Source of the DNA: Lysobacter arenosi | GTDB taxonomy: Bacteria; Pseudomonadota; Gammaproteobacteria; Xanthomonadales; Xanthomonadaceae | NCBI RefSeq assembly: GCF_016613475.2 | Contig: NZ_CP071517.1 | Location: 1,426,001 to 1,490,000 of the forward strand | DNA length: 64,000 nt | Direction of reading: 5' to 3' | In this document: positions 53,997 to 64,000 of the stretch, one piece after another | Position numbering within the stretch: the first letter of the stretch is position 1 | Layout: each line of letters opens with the position of its first letter | Program-made: the position numbers and the translations under genes | Notes under the pieces: model-generated | What the model saw: only the letters and a program-made list of their open reading frames with translations | What the model was told of the DNA's origin: nothing | The model's database searches: none

Positions 53997-55195
53997 CCAC
54001 CGAACCCAATCCCAACGCCCCCAACGCCAAGGCCGGTGCCGAGCCCAAGTCCAACGGCAAGCGCAAGCGCGCGTTGCTGATCCTGCTCGCCGTGCTCGTG
54101 CTGGCCGGTCTGTCGTGGACCACCTGGTACCTGCTGGTCGCACGCTGGCATGAAGACACCGACGACGCGTACGCGCAGGGCAACGTCGTCAGCATCGTGC
54201 CGCAGACCATAGGCACCGTCGTCGGCATCGACGCCGACGATGGCATGAAGGTGGTCGCCGGCCAGGCCTTGGTGCACCTGGATCCGAACGATGCGCGCGT
54301 CGCCTTCGACCAGTCAGTCGCGAATCTCGCCAACACCGTTCGTCAGGTGCGCGGCCTGTACAGCGCGGTCGATGCGGGCGCCGCCGACCTCGCCGCACGC
54401 CAGGCCTCGGTTGACCGCGCACGCGCCGACCTCAAGCGTCGCGAAGGCCTGGTTGGCAACGGTGCGGTGTCGGCCGAAGAGCTGGCCCACGCCCGCAACG
54501 AACTGGCCGTGCTCGAAGCCGGCCTGCGCTCGATCAACGGCAACCTGTCGCGCAATCGCGCCCTGGTCGATTCGACCACGGTGAGCAGCCAGCCGCAGGT
54601 CGAAGCGGCTGCCTCGCAGCTGCGCCAGGCCTACCTCAATCTGCAGCGCACCGCGATCGTCGCGCCGGTGTCGGGCTATGTGGCCAAGCGCCAGGTGCAG
54701 CTCGGCCAGCGCGTGCAGCCGGGTACGACGCTGATGACGATCGTGCCGCTGGAACAGATCTGGGTCGAAGCCAACTTCAAGGAAACCCAGCTCTCGCGCA
54801 TGCGCATCGGCCAGCCGGTCAAGGTGCATGCCGACCTGTACGGCAGCGGCGTCGAGTACGACGGCAAGGTCACCAGCCTCGGCATGGGCACCGGCAGCGC
54901 GTTCTCGCTGCTGCCGGCGCAGAACGCCAGCGGCAACTGGATCAAGATCGTGCAGCGCGTGCCGGTGCGTATCGAGATCGAACCGCGCCAGCTGGCCGAG
55001 CACCCGCTGCGCCTGGGCCTGAGCATGCATGTCGACGTCACCGTGCGCGACCAGAACGGCGCGGTCCTCGCCGACGCGCGCAAGGGCGGCAAGACGCTGT
55101 TCACGACTGCGGCCTACGACGAGCAGCTCAACGACGCCAACGCCCTGATCGGCAAGATCATCAAGCAGAACCTGCCGACCGCGGTTCGCAACTGA
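53993..55195 (+). CDS. emrA: Multidrug efflux membrane-fusion protein EmrA
   Basis: 400 aa, HlyD-type periplasmic adaptor. Transmembrane helix ~residues 24-45, then the first lipoyl half (DDAYAQGNVVSIVPQTIGTVVGIDADDGMKVVAGQALVHLDPNDA), a long alpha hairpin (~95-200), the second half (RTAIVAPVSGYVAKRQVQLGQRVQPGTTLMTIVPLEQIWVEANFKETQLSRM) and a beta-barrel domain. It links the inner-membrane pump EmrB to the outer-membrane duct. It starts within the nodT stop codon (ATGA) and ends 16 bp before emrB. Confidence 0.95.
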   Translation: MTTEPNPNAPNAKAGAEPKSNGKRKRALLILLAVLVLAGLSWTTWYLLVARWHEDTDDAYAQGNVVSIVPQTIGTVVGIDADDGMKVVAGQALVHLDPNDARVAFDQSVANLANTVRQVRGLYSAVDAGAADLAARQASVDRARADLKRREGLVGNGAVSAEELAHARNELAVLEAGLRSINGNLSRNRALVDSTTVSSQPQVEAAASQLRQAYLNLQRTAIVAPVSGYVAKRQVQLGQRVQPGTTLMTIVPLEQIWVEANFKETQLSRMRIGQPVKVHADLYGSGVEYDGKVTSLGMGTGSAFSLLPAQNASGNWIKIVQRVPVRIEIEPRQLAEHPLRLGLSMHVDVTVRDQNGAVLADARKGGKTLFTTAAYDEQLNDANALIGKIIKQNLPTAVRN

Positions 55196-55211
55196 GCGGA
55201 CTGAGCACGCC

Positions 55212-56808
55212 ATGTCCACCATTGCGCAGCAGGAAGAAAACGCCGGCTTGCCGGTAACGCCGCCGCCCGCCACCGCGGCGGCGGCCTTCCGTCCACCCAA
55301 CATGGCGTTGACGACGATTGGCCTGGCGCTGGCGTCGTTCATGCAGGTGCTCGACACCACGATCGCCAACGTCTCACTGCCGACCATCTCCGGCAACCTC
55401 GGCGCCAGCGCCAACCAGGCGACGTGGGTGATCACGTCGTTTGCGGTCAGCAACGCCATCGCGCTGCCGCTGACCGGTTTCATGACGCGCCGCTTCGGCG
55501 AGCGCACGTTGTTCACCTGGGCCACGCTGGCGTTCGTGATCGCATCCTTGCTGTGCGGCCTGGCCAACAGCATGGGCCTGCTGGTCGCGGCGCGTGCGCT
55601 GCAGGGTTTCGTCGCCGGCCCGATGTACCCGGTGACGCAGGCGCTGCTGATCTCGATCTATCCACCGCACAAACGCGGCCAGGCCATCGCGTTGCTTGCG
55701 ATGGTGACCGTGGTCGCGCCGATCGCGGGTCCAATTCTTGGCGGCTGGATCACCGACAACTACAGCTGGGAATGGATCTTCTTCATCAACATTCCCATCG
55801 GCATCTTCTCGAGTGTAGTGGTTGGCCGCCAGCTCAAGGGTCGGCCGGAGCGGCACGAGAAGCCGAAGATGGACTACATGGGCCTGGCGATGCTGGTGCT
55901 CGGCGTCGGCGCGCTGCAGATCATGCTCGACCTGGGCAACGACGAAGACTGGTTCAACTCCACCAAGATCGTCTGGCTGGCGATTGTCGCGGCGGTCGCG
56001 CTGGTCGTGTTCGTGATCTGGGAGCTGACCGAGAAGGACCCCATCGTCAACCTGCGCCTGTTCCGCCACCGCAACTTCGCCAGCGGCACGCTGGCGATGG
56101 TGATGGCCTACTCGGCGTTCTTCAGCGTCGGCCTGCTGGTGCCGCTGTGGTTGCAGCGCAACCTTGGCTACACGCCGATCTGGGCCGGTTATGCCAGCGC
56201 GCCGATCGGCATCCTGCCGGTGTTGCTGACGCCGTTGGTCGGAAAGTACGCGCCGAAGTTCGATCTGCGCATCCTCGCCACGTTCGCCTTCATCGTGATG
56301 GCCGGCACCAGCTTCATACGCGCCGGATTCAACCTCGACGTGAACTTCGAACGGGTCGCCGAGGTGCAGCTGTGGCAGGGCCTGGGCGTGGCGCTGTTCT
56401 TCATGCCGGTGTTGACGATCCTGCTGTCGGACCTGGAGCCGCACGAGATCGCCGCCGGCTCCGGCCTGGCCACCTTCGTGCGCACGCTGGGCGGCAGCTT
56501 CGCCGCCTCGCTGACGACCTGGGCCTGGAACCAGCGAAGTACCGTGCACCACGCGCGCCTGACCGAAAGCATCAGTGCCTATGATCCGGCGATGCAGCAG
56601 ACGGTGACGGCGCTGGGCCAGGGCGATCCACAGCGCGGGGCAGTGGCGTTGAACCAGATGATCTCGCAACAGGCGGTGCAGATCGGCTTCAACGAGATCT
56701 TCCACCTGCTGGGAATCCTGTTCCCTGGTGGTGATCATATTCGTGTGGTTCGCCAAGCCGCCGTTCGCGGCGAAGATCGGCGGCGGGGCTGCGGCTGGCG
56801 GGCACTGA
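55212..56808 (+). CDS. emrB: DHA2-family drug:H+ antiporter EmrB, with a frameshift near the 3' end
   Basis: About 530 aa if corrected, 14 membrane helices. MFS motif A-like GFMTRRFGERTLF and motif C AIAGPILGGWITD are present, along with LDTTIANVSLPTISG of DHA2 pumps. Reading straight on, the frame becomes non-homologous after FNEIFHLLGILF and ends at 56903. Removing one C from the CCC at 56723-56725 restores LVVIIFVWFAKPPFAAK and a stop at 56806-56808, matching the family C-terminus. As written, the last helix would be lost. This is either a sequencing insertion or a real inactivating change. The drug range is unknown; lipophilic uncouplers are usual for EmrAB. Confidence 0.88.
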
Positions 56809-56853
56809 CGCCGCCGCGCATCAAGCCGGAGGGGTGGACCGACACCCCTCTCA

Positions 56854-56971
56854 CCGTTCGTCCTGAGCGTAGCCGCGCAGCGGCGAAGTCGAAGGAAGCG
56901 TAGGCGCAGCCGAAGTCGAAGGAAGCGCAGGCCACCCTTCGACTCCGCTTCGCTACGCTCAGGGCGAACGG
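56854..56971. repeat. Large imperfect inverted repeat (intergenic BIME-like element)
   Basis: Twenty-base arms at 56854-56873 and 56952-56971 match at 19 of 20 positions when folded (core CCTGAGCGTAGC/GCTACGCTCAGG). Between them are repeated GAAGTCGAAGGAAGC units at 56885-56899 and 56911-56925. This is a different repeat family from the CCCGGC REPs. It lies between emrB and purU and probably ends the efflux transcript. Confidence 0.85.
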
Positions 56972-57046
56972 AGTCCGGGAGCGGGGTTGCCCGCAAAGCA
57001 ACGCAAAACGCGTTGTATACCGCGTAGCCCCCCTCGCGGCCCCCCA

Positions 57047-57901
57047 ATGCCCTCCCACTACGTCCTCACCCTCTCCTGCCCCGACCGCCCCGGCATCGTC
57101 AACGCCGTGACCGGGCACCTGCTGCGCTTTGAAGGCAACATCCTCGACGCACAGCAGTACAACGACCTGGAAACCGATCGCTTCTTCATGCGCACGGTGT
57201 TTGCGCTGGAGTCCGGCGCGATCGACGCGCTGCGCGACACCTTCGCGACCCTGGCCGACGGCTTCGGCATGCGCTGGTCGCTGCGCGACCGTGACGTGCC
57301 GCGGCGGGTGATGCTGCTGGCCTCCAAGTTCGACCACTGCCTGGCCGACGTGCTGTACCGCTGGCGGATCGGCGAGCTGCCGATGGACATCACCGGCGTG
57401 GTCTCCAACCACCCTCGCGAAACCTACCAGTACCTCGGACTGGACGGCATCCCGTTCCACTACCTGCCGGTCACCAAGGGTCGCAAGCAGGAGCAGGAAG
57501 CGCAGCTGCTGGCCCTGATCGAGAGCACCGGCACCGAACTGGTCGTGCTGGCGCGCTACATGCAGGTGCTGTCGGAATCACTGGCGACGCGACTGGCCGG
57601 ACGCTGCATCAACATCCACCACTCGTTCCTGCCCGGCTTCAAGGGCGCGCGCCCGTACCATGCCGCGCACGCACGCGGGGTCAAGCTGATCGGCGCGACC
57701 GCGCACTTCATCACCGCCGACCTCGACGAAGGCCCGATCATCGAGCAGGACACGCAGCGGGTCAGCCATCACGACACGCCGCAGGACCTGATCCGCATCG
57801 GCCGCGACATCGAACGCCGCGTGCTGGCGCAGGCACTGCGCTACTGGCTGGACGATCGCATCCTGCTCAACGGGCACCGCACGGTGGTGTTCGCGGTGTA
57901 G
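57047..57901 (+). CDS. purU: Formyltetrahydrofolate deformylase
   Basis: 284 aa from the ATG at 57047, with the family N-terminus [22 protein letters not shown]; the frame extension to 56987 comes from repeat-rich DNA. An ACT domain (~residues 5-80) senses glycine/methionine in characterised PurU. The formyltransferase-like catalytic domain has [12 protein letters not shown], the active-site Asn-His in [16 protein letters not shown] and Asp in [11 protein letters not shown]. It releases formate for PurT-type purine synthesis and balances the one-carbon pool. It is monocistronic and convergent with the PAP2-like gene, three bases apart. Confidence 0.95.
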   Translation: MPSHYVLTLSCPDRPGIVNAVTGHLLRFEGNILDAQQYNDLETDRFFMRTVFALESGAIDALRDTFATLADGFGMRWSLRDRDVPRRVMLLASKFDHCLADVLYRWRIGELPMDITGVVSNHPRETYQYLGLDGIPFHYLPVTKGRKQEQEAQLLALIESTGTELVVLARYMQVLSESLATRLAGRCINIHHSFLPGFKGARPYHAAHARGVKLIGATAHFITADLDEGPIIEQDTQRVSHHDTPQDLIRIGRDIERRVLAQALRYWLDDRILLNGHRTVVFAV

Positions 57902-57904
57902 GGT

Positions 57905-58518
57905 TCAGGGCCAGCGCGTCAGCACGCCGAAGGCGACGCCAAGCAGCGCACCGGCGACCACTTCCTGCCACGTATGGCGGGCCATGCGCAGGCGCGACCA
58001 GGCCAGCAGCGGCAGCAGGCACAGCGCCACCACGCCTGCAACGGGCATGAGCGCGGTCAATGCGACGCCGGCGAACGCCAGGCTGGCCATGTGCAGCGAA
58101 AGCTTGATCCAGCGGTTGAGGACCGCAGCCGTGGCGAGCATCGCGCCGATGATCGCGATGCCGCGCGCCATCGGCGAAGCCGTGCCGCCCATCCACCACC
58201 AGCAGGCGGCGACCAGCACCAGCAGCAGCGCGTACAGCACCGGTCGCTCCTGGCGCCGAGATGCATCTACCGTCGACCAGCGCCCGCTGCGCTTGCGCCA
58301 CAGCACGAACGCCCACGTCACCGCGACCATTGCCGCGACCACGGTTGCGGTACGCAGCAAGCCACCAGGATCCAGCCGCCACGCCGCCAGCAAGGCCAGC
58401 GCCGTCAGTACAACGAAGGGATGCAGCAGGATCGACAGCCACCGCGCCAGCGAAGCGGCACGGGTCGGCAACGGCTGCGTGACCGCTGTGGCGTTCTCGC
58501 CTGGCGGTCCGCCCGGAT

Positions 58519-58522
<4 letters not shown>
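57905..58522 (-). CDS. PAP2-like membrane phosphatase-related protein
   Basis: 205 aa with about six transmembrane helices. The C-terminal SRLRMARHTWQEVVAGALLG matches PAP2 motif 3 (SR-x5-H with a following acidic residue). The equivalent of motif 2 reads SLHMAS instead of PSGH, and motif 1 (KxxxxxxRP) is only suggested by VDASRRQERPVLYAL. It may dephosphorylate a lipid or isoprenoid pyrophosphate, or have lost activity. Its ATG overlaps the radA stop codon (ATGA), so it is translated from the radA transcript. Confidence 0.75.
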
Positions 58523-59928
<1,406 letters not shown>

Positions 59929-60017
59929 GAGCGGCGACGCGAGGGAGTTATGCCGCCCACTCTACGGGGCGGCGTCGCGTCAGGCGAGACTGGCCCTTGC
60001 TGCGTGCCGGTTTCGGG

Positions 60018-60305
60018 CTAGGCCGCGAACCGCAGGTGGTACTCCGGGTAGAACGCGCTCAGCTCCTGCTGAGGCGCGCCCAGCAGGCCACCAACATCGC
60101 CCTGCGGCACGATGCTGTAGCCGCGCGCGTCGATGTCCTTGGCGATGCCCTGCCAGTCCAGGCGCGGCGCGGCCATCTCGCTGTCGAGCGTCCAGCCGAA
60201 GCTGACCTCGCCCAGGACCGCCATCTCGTCATCGGGCAACGGCGCGCCGCTGGGCGCCACTACATAGCCGTCGTCCTTCCCCACCACGAAAACATCCATC
60301 CGCAT
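60018..60305 (-). CDS. Small hypothetical protein
   Basis: 95 aa from the ATG at 60305, which has AAGG eight bases upstream; an in-frame GTG at 60314 has no such site. It is acidic, with no signal peptide or membrane helix. The sequence MRMDVFVVGKDDGYVVAPSGAPLPDDEMAVLGEVSF suggests a compact alpha/beta protein. I do not recognise a family. Codon use is like the neighbours, so it appears to be a real gene. Isolated between radA and the DUF885 gene. Confidence 0.6.
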   Translation of the reverse strand: MRMDVFVVGKDDGYVVAPSGAPLPDDEMAVLGEVSFGWTLDSEMAAPRLDWQGIAKDIDARGYSIVPQGDVGGLLGAPQQELSAFYPEYHLRFAA

Positions 60306-60447
60306 GGTCAACACCTTGTCGACGCCTCTTCCGGAAAAACAGGCGGCATGGTGGCGAGCGCATGAGTAAAGATTCGTGAAATCCAGATTTCGGGTTGATG
60401 AAACGTTCAGATGAAACGTTCATTCGCCGGCAACGTTCAGAGCCTGC

Positions 60448-62285
60448 TCAGCTGCTCGCGGCGACGGTAGCGACCCACTCGTCCACCGCCTTCTCCAGCA
60501 CCGACAGCGGCAGCGCGCCGTTGCCCAGGACCAGGTCGTGGAAGGCGCGTATGTCGAAGCGCTTGCCGAGCCGCTTCTGTGCCCGCTGGCGCAGCTCGAC
60601 CATCTTCAGGTGCCCCATCTTGTAAGAGCTGGCCTGGCCCGGCTGGACCAGGTAGCGGTAGACCTCGATGCGCACCTCGGCCTCGGTCATGCCGGTTTTG
60701 GCCTGCATGTAGTCGATGGCCCGCTCTGGCGTCCAGCGCTTGCGGTGCAGCCCGGTGTCCACCACCAGCCGCACCGAACGGAACATCTCGGCGCGCAGGC
60801 GCCCCAGGTCGCCCCAGGGATCGTCCTTGTAGAGGCCCATCTCCGCTGCCAGCTGCTCGGCATACAGCGCCCAGCCTTCGCTGAAAGCGCTGGGATTGAG
60901 GCTGCGGCGCAACAGCGGCAAACCGGTCAGGGTCTGACCGAGCGAAATCTGGAAGTGATGCCCCGGCGAACCTTCGTGATAGGTCAGCGTCGGCAGGCTG
61001 AAGCGCGTATTGGCGGCCATGTCGCCGAGATTGATGAAGAACACGCCCGGCCGCGAGCCGTCCATGGCCGGCGGCGAGTAGTAGCCACCCGGTGCGGTTG
61101 CTTGCGCCTGCACCGGCACCGTGCGCACTTCCAGCCGCTGCGTCGGCACGCGGCCGAAATACTCGGGTATGCGCGGTTGCAGCTTGTCGAGCGACCGCTG
61201 GATGTCGGCGACCAGTTCGGCCCGCCCGGCGTCGGAGTCGGCGTAGAGGAAGCGCGGGTCCTTGTTCAGCGCCTGCATGCGCTCACCCACGGTCCCCTCG
61301 CGCAGTCCCTGGCGCACCAGCAAGGCATCCACCTCCTTGTCGATTCTTGCGACTTCCTGCAGCCCGATGCGGTGGATCGCGTCGGCGTCCAGGTCGGTGC
61401 TGGTGTTCCAGCGCAGCGCTGCGTCGTAGAAGGCCTTGCCATCCGGAAGTGCCCACACGCCGCGATTGCCCGACCGCGTCGCGATCACTTCATCCAGGCG
61501 CCAGCAGGCGGGCGTAGGCCGGATTGGTCTGCTCGCCGACGGCGCTGGCGGCTTGCGCCAGCAACGCCTCACGTTGCGCCGGTGCGATCGAGGCGACCTT
61601 GCCGAGTTTGCGCCGCAGCGACTGCACAAACACGCTGTCGGCCGGTGCAGGTTTCAGCAATGCGCGGATCTGCGTTGCCGCGCCTTCCAGTGCGACCTGC
61701 GGCGGCACCACGCCCTGCCGGGCCTGCATGTCGAAGTTCGCGCGCACCTTGGTCGAGCTTGGTCGCCGCCGCGCCGAGGCGCGCAATGTAGTTGCGGGCG
61801 CTGGTCTCGCCGGTGACCGCGTGGTTGTTGTCGAGGAACTGCGGCAACGTCACCGGGATGCTGAAGAGCTGGTCGACGGCGTAAGTGGTCGCGCCCACGG
61901 GCAACCATGCCGGTGCCCAGTCGAAGCGCATCAGGTCGATCTGCGTGGTGTAGAACCACGTGGCCAGGTCGTAGTTCCAGCGCTCCTGCCCGACCAGCTT
62001 GCTGCGATCCCAGGCGCGGATCGCATCGAGGTTGGCCTGCATCTCGGCGCGGCGTTCCTCGCGATTTGGCAGCGAGACATCGGTCAGCTTTGCCGACAGG
62101 TCGATGCCATCACCGGAAATGCCGAGCAGGCTGCGCAACTCGGGATCATGGACGATCGCACCCTGCGTCTGCGCATCGAGCAGTGCATGCAGCGTGGCCG
62201 GTTGGCTTGTCTCGTTGGCGGCGAGGCCGCCTTGCGCGGCCAAGCCTGCGATGAGCAGGGCAGACTTCAACAGATTGCGGTGCAT
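60448..62285 (-). pseudogene. DUF885-family zinc-peptidase-like protein, interrupted by two frameshifts
   Basis: The gene reads in three successive frames. Frame 1 runs from the ATG at 62285 (signal peptide MHRNLLKSALLIAGLAAQGG) to about 61750. Frame 2 carries VRANFDMQARQGVVPPQVALEGAA to about 61497. Frame 3 runs from LDEVIATRSGNRGVW to the stop at 60448. One extra T near 61749-61750 and one extra G at 61497-61498 (plus strand) explain both shifts. Corrected, it is ~611 aa and secreted, with the family motifs YHEGSPGHHFQ (zinc site) and SEGWALYAEQLAAEMG. DUF885 proteins resemble M32-type carboxypeptidases. Either a decayed gene or sequence errors; the reading frames are otherwise perfectly conserved, which favours errors or very recent loss. 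Confidence 0.85.
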
Positions 62286-62343
62286 CGATGCTCCAGTTGC
62301 CATGCGTCCAGAAAAATTGAAGAGCGCGTACTTCGCCGGCATT

Positions 62344-63001
62344 TCACGGCATGTAGTCGTCCATCACGACCACCGGCAAAGCCCGGGCCTCGTCCACCCA
62401 TTCCATCACTGCCGGTCGCGCCATGAGGCGCAGGCACCATTCCTGCGCAAGCGGAAAGCCGTCGAGGTCCGGACGATGGGACACGATGCGCTGGACCACG
62501 GGCACGAAGGCCAGATCCGCCAGTGACAACGCGCCGAACAGCCACGGGCCACCGCTGTCGGCCAGCGCCTGCTCCCAGACCCGGCACAGGCGATCGGACT
62601 GCTCGACCTCGTCGGCGGTCATCGCGCGCCGCTGCGGATAGAACGAGCTTTCGAACGACAGTCGAGAGCAGATGCCGGATAGACCGCCATGGACCCAGGC
62701 CAGCAGCGATCGCGCCCTGGCACGCTGGTGGATGTCGGCAGGCAGCAGTGGCGTCGTTCCCAGTTCGCTGGCGTACTCCATGATCGCCAGCGAATCGAAG
62801 ATCACATGGTCACCGTCGACCAGCACGAACCGCTGCCGGAGGCGAGAACTGCCCGATGCGGGTGAGGTTCTCGAAGCGTTGCGGCCGGCGGATGTCGACA
62901 ATCCGCTCCTCGAAGGCGATGCCCTGCTCGCGCAACGCGAGCCAAGCGCGCAATGCCCAGCTCGAGGCATTGTGGGTTCCCGTGTACAGCACAAGACTCA
63001 T
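62344..63001 (-). pseudogene. Glutathione S-transferase, interrupted by one frameshift
   Basis: The thioredoxin-like N-domain starts at the ATG at 63001 (LVLYTGTHNASSWALRAWLALREQGIAFEERIVDI) and continues to FSPP near 62840, then goes out of frame and stops at 62810. The rest continues in another frame as FVLVDGDHVIFDSLAIMEYASEL through the helical C-domain to 62344. Removing one base in the C/G-rich run around 62832-62838 joins them. Corrected length is ~218 aa, normal for a GST. The Ser in NASSW and the DSLAI segment bind glutathione. It is the fourth apparent single-base insertion in this end of the window. Confidence 0.82.
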
Positions 63002-63131
63002 TTCGACGGCCTCGCATGCTGCGCCAATGCGCCGACGCGAATTCTAGCGAGCGAGGATACTGCGGTCGACGCCTGGGGTTTGCGGGTTGTGCCGCAATTT
63101 TCGATTTCGATTCATCGGTCCCGCGATGTGT

Positions 63132-64000
63132 CTACTGCAGTCGCACGGGAAGGTCACGCCCGGCGCTCGCAGCATTGCCCATGTAGTCCTTCGCCGTGAT
63201 GCGCAGGATGTAGTCGCCGGCGGCGAGGTCCGCCGGGTTCCATTGGCCGGTGGCCAGCACGCCGTCGCGAACGGTGTTGGTCACCACGTACTGGAAGCGC
63301 GTGATCGCGCTGCCGTGGACGGTGATGCCGCTGCCGGGCGCATAGGCGACCTTGACCGCGTCGTTGTCGGCCGGCATGCGATCGAAGGCGATGTTCATGC
63401 GTGGCGCCTCGTAACCGGGCAACGGTTGCCCCGCCGCATCCAGCCACTGATAGCCCAGCGCATGCAGGCCAAGGCGGCGGCGCGGCAGGTTGCGATCGAC
63501 CTGGTCCCAGGCATCGACCACGATCTGCACGCCAGGCAGCGAGCGCGACAGCAGCACGCGGCCGTCCTGCTTCTGCAGCAGCGGTTGCTGGGCGGCGTCG
63601 AACAGTTCGATCCGGTCTATGCGCGGCGCGTAGCTGTCGGCGTAACCGCGGAACCCGAGGGCGATTGCGTTGCGCTCGTAGCCCTGGGCGCCCACGCTCA
63701 GGTGCACGTGCGCCATGCCGTTGATGGTGCCCAGCACGTCACCGGCCTTGAAGCGCGTGCCGCGCATCACGCGCATGCGTTCGGGCTTGCCGGTTTCGTC
63801 GAGCAGCAAATGGAAACGCGCAGGATCGATCGGCTTGCCCTGCGCGGTACGACCGACGCGCATGTGGATGTAGCCGATGCTGTCCAGCTCGAGTCCTTCG
63901 CCAAGCTTGCCCAGTGCCCAGCTCGCGGTCGGACTCGACACTTTGCCGTCGGCGATCGCGAGCACGTCTTGGCCGACATCACCGCGAATGTCGAGGCCAC
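63132..64000 (-). CDS. M23-family peptidase (LytM-like), 5' end outside the window
   Basis: At least 289 aa, continuing past 64000. The visible N-part, GLDIRGDVGQDVLAIADGKVSSP, is the M23 core just after the first zinc His, and AHVHLSVGAQG supplies the HxH zinc motif (near 63705-63715). A long C-terminal region of ~190 residues follows, with beta-sandwich-like segments (RIDRIELFDAAQQPLL; GDYILRITAKDYMGN), unlike typical short LytM proteins. It probably acts on peptidoglycan or another extracellular peptide polymer, perhaps with the C-region as a binding module. A short internal start at 63965 is an artefact of the window edge. Confidence 0.75.
   Translation of the reverse strand, partial: GLDIRGDVGQDVLAIADGKVSSPTASWALGKLGEGLELDSIGYIHMRVGRTAQGKPIDPARFHLLLDETGKPERMRVMRGTRFKAGDVLGTINGMAHVHLSVGAQGYERNAIALGFRGYADSYAPRIDRIELFDAAQQPLLQKQDGRVLLSRSLPGVQIVVDAWDQVDRNLPRRRLGLHALGYQWLDAAGQPLPGYEAPRMNIAFDRMPADNDAVKVAYAPGSGITVHGSAITRFQYVVTNTVRDGVLATGQWNPADLAAGDYILRITAKDYMGNAASAGRDLPVRLQ

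Overview
This window looks like chromosomal DNA from a Xanthomonadaceae bacterium close to Lysobacter. I infer this from the very high GC content, strong GC bias at third codon positions, dispersed REP hairpins that read in translation as VIPAKAGIH, a leucine-catabolism (liu) cluster, an isobutyryl-CoA mutase fusion and lipid-anchored subtilisin autotransporters. I found no tRNA, rRNA, insertion sequence, phage gene, integrase or CRISPR array. The genome looks like ordinary core sequence, with a few accessory or rapidly evolving islands.

Layout. 1-4 kb: the end of an unknown exported protein, an M14 peptidase, an OmpA-type protein, a VOC protein and a membrane-tethered Mrr-like nuclease. 4-34 kb: branched-chain amino-acid catabolism (icmF, leucine dehydrogenase, liuA, acetyl-CoA acetyltransferase, liuB, liuC, liuD, liuE, a type-2-like hydroxyacyl-CoA dehydrogenase), interrupted by unrelated modules. 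These modules are a carbonic anhydrase, two tandem lipoprotein autotransporters of the subtilisin family (one with its catalytic residues lost), two Ala-rich lipoproteins, a bactofilin pair and a feoAB iron-uptake operon. A PAS-GGDEF-EAL c-di-GMP enzyme is translationally coupled to liuE. 34-41 kb: efpL, a DUF4105/DUF2388 pair, D-2-hydroxyglutarate dehydrogenase divergent from serA, a Nudix hydrolase and an outer-membrane protein. 41-47 kb: two APC permeases, hslR, a MATE pump and a Mut7-C protein. 47-52 kb: the conserved ffh / rpsP-rimM-trmD-rplS translation block with divergent ypjD. 52-57 kb: a marR-nodT-emrA-emrB efflux operon. 57-64 kb: purU, a PAP2-like protein, radA, a DUF885 protein, a GST and an M23 peptidase.

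How the genes work together. Leucine dehydrogenase, LiuA, LiuB/LiuD, LiuC, LiuE and the thiolase cover leucine to acetyl-CoA except for the branched-chain 2-oxoacid dehydrogenase step. IcmF acts on the isobutyryl- and isovaleryl-CoA side of the same pool. In this family that pool also primes iso-branched fatty acids.

The most notable observations are: the degenerate subtilisin autotransporter beside an intact paralogue; a small leader hairpin with compensatory changes upstream of both; a strong minus-strand terminator that belongs to no visible gene; a probable leaderless marR; and four single-base frameshifts clustered in the last 8 kb, in emrB, DUF885 (two) and GST. The frameshifts may be assembly errors or recent gene decay.
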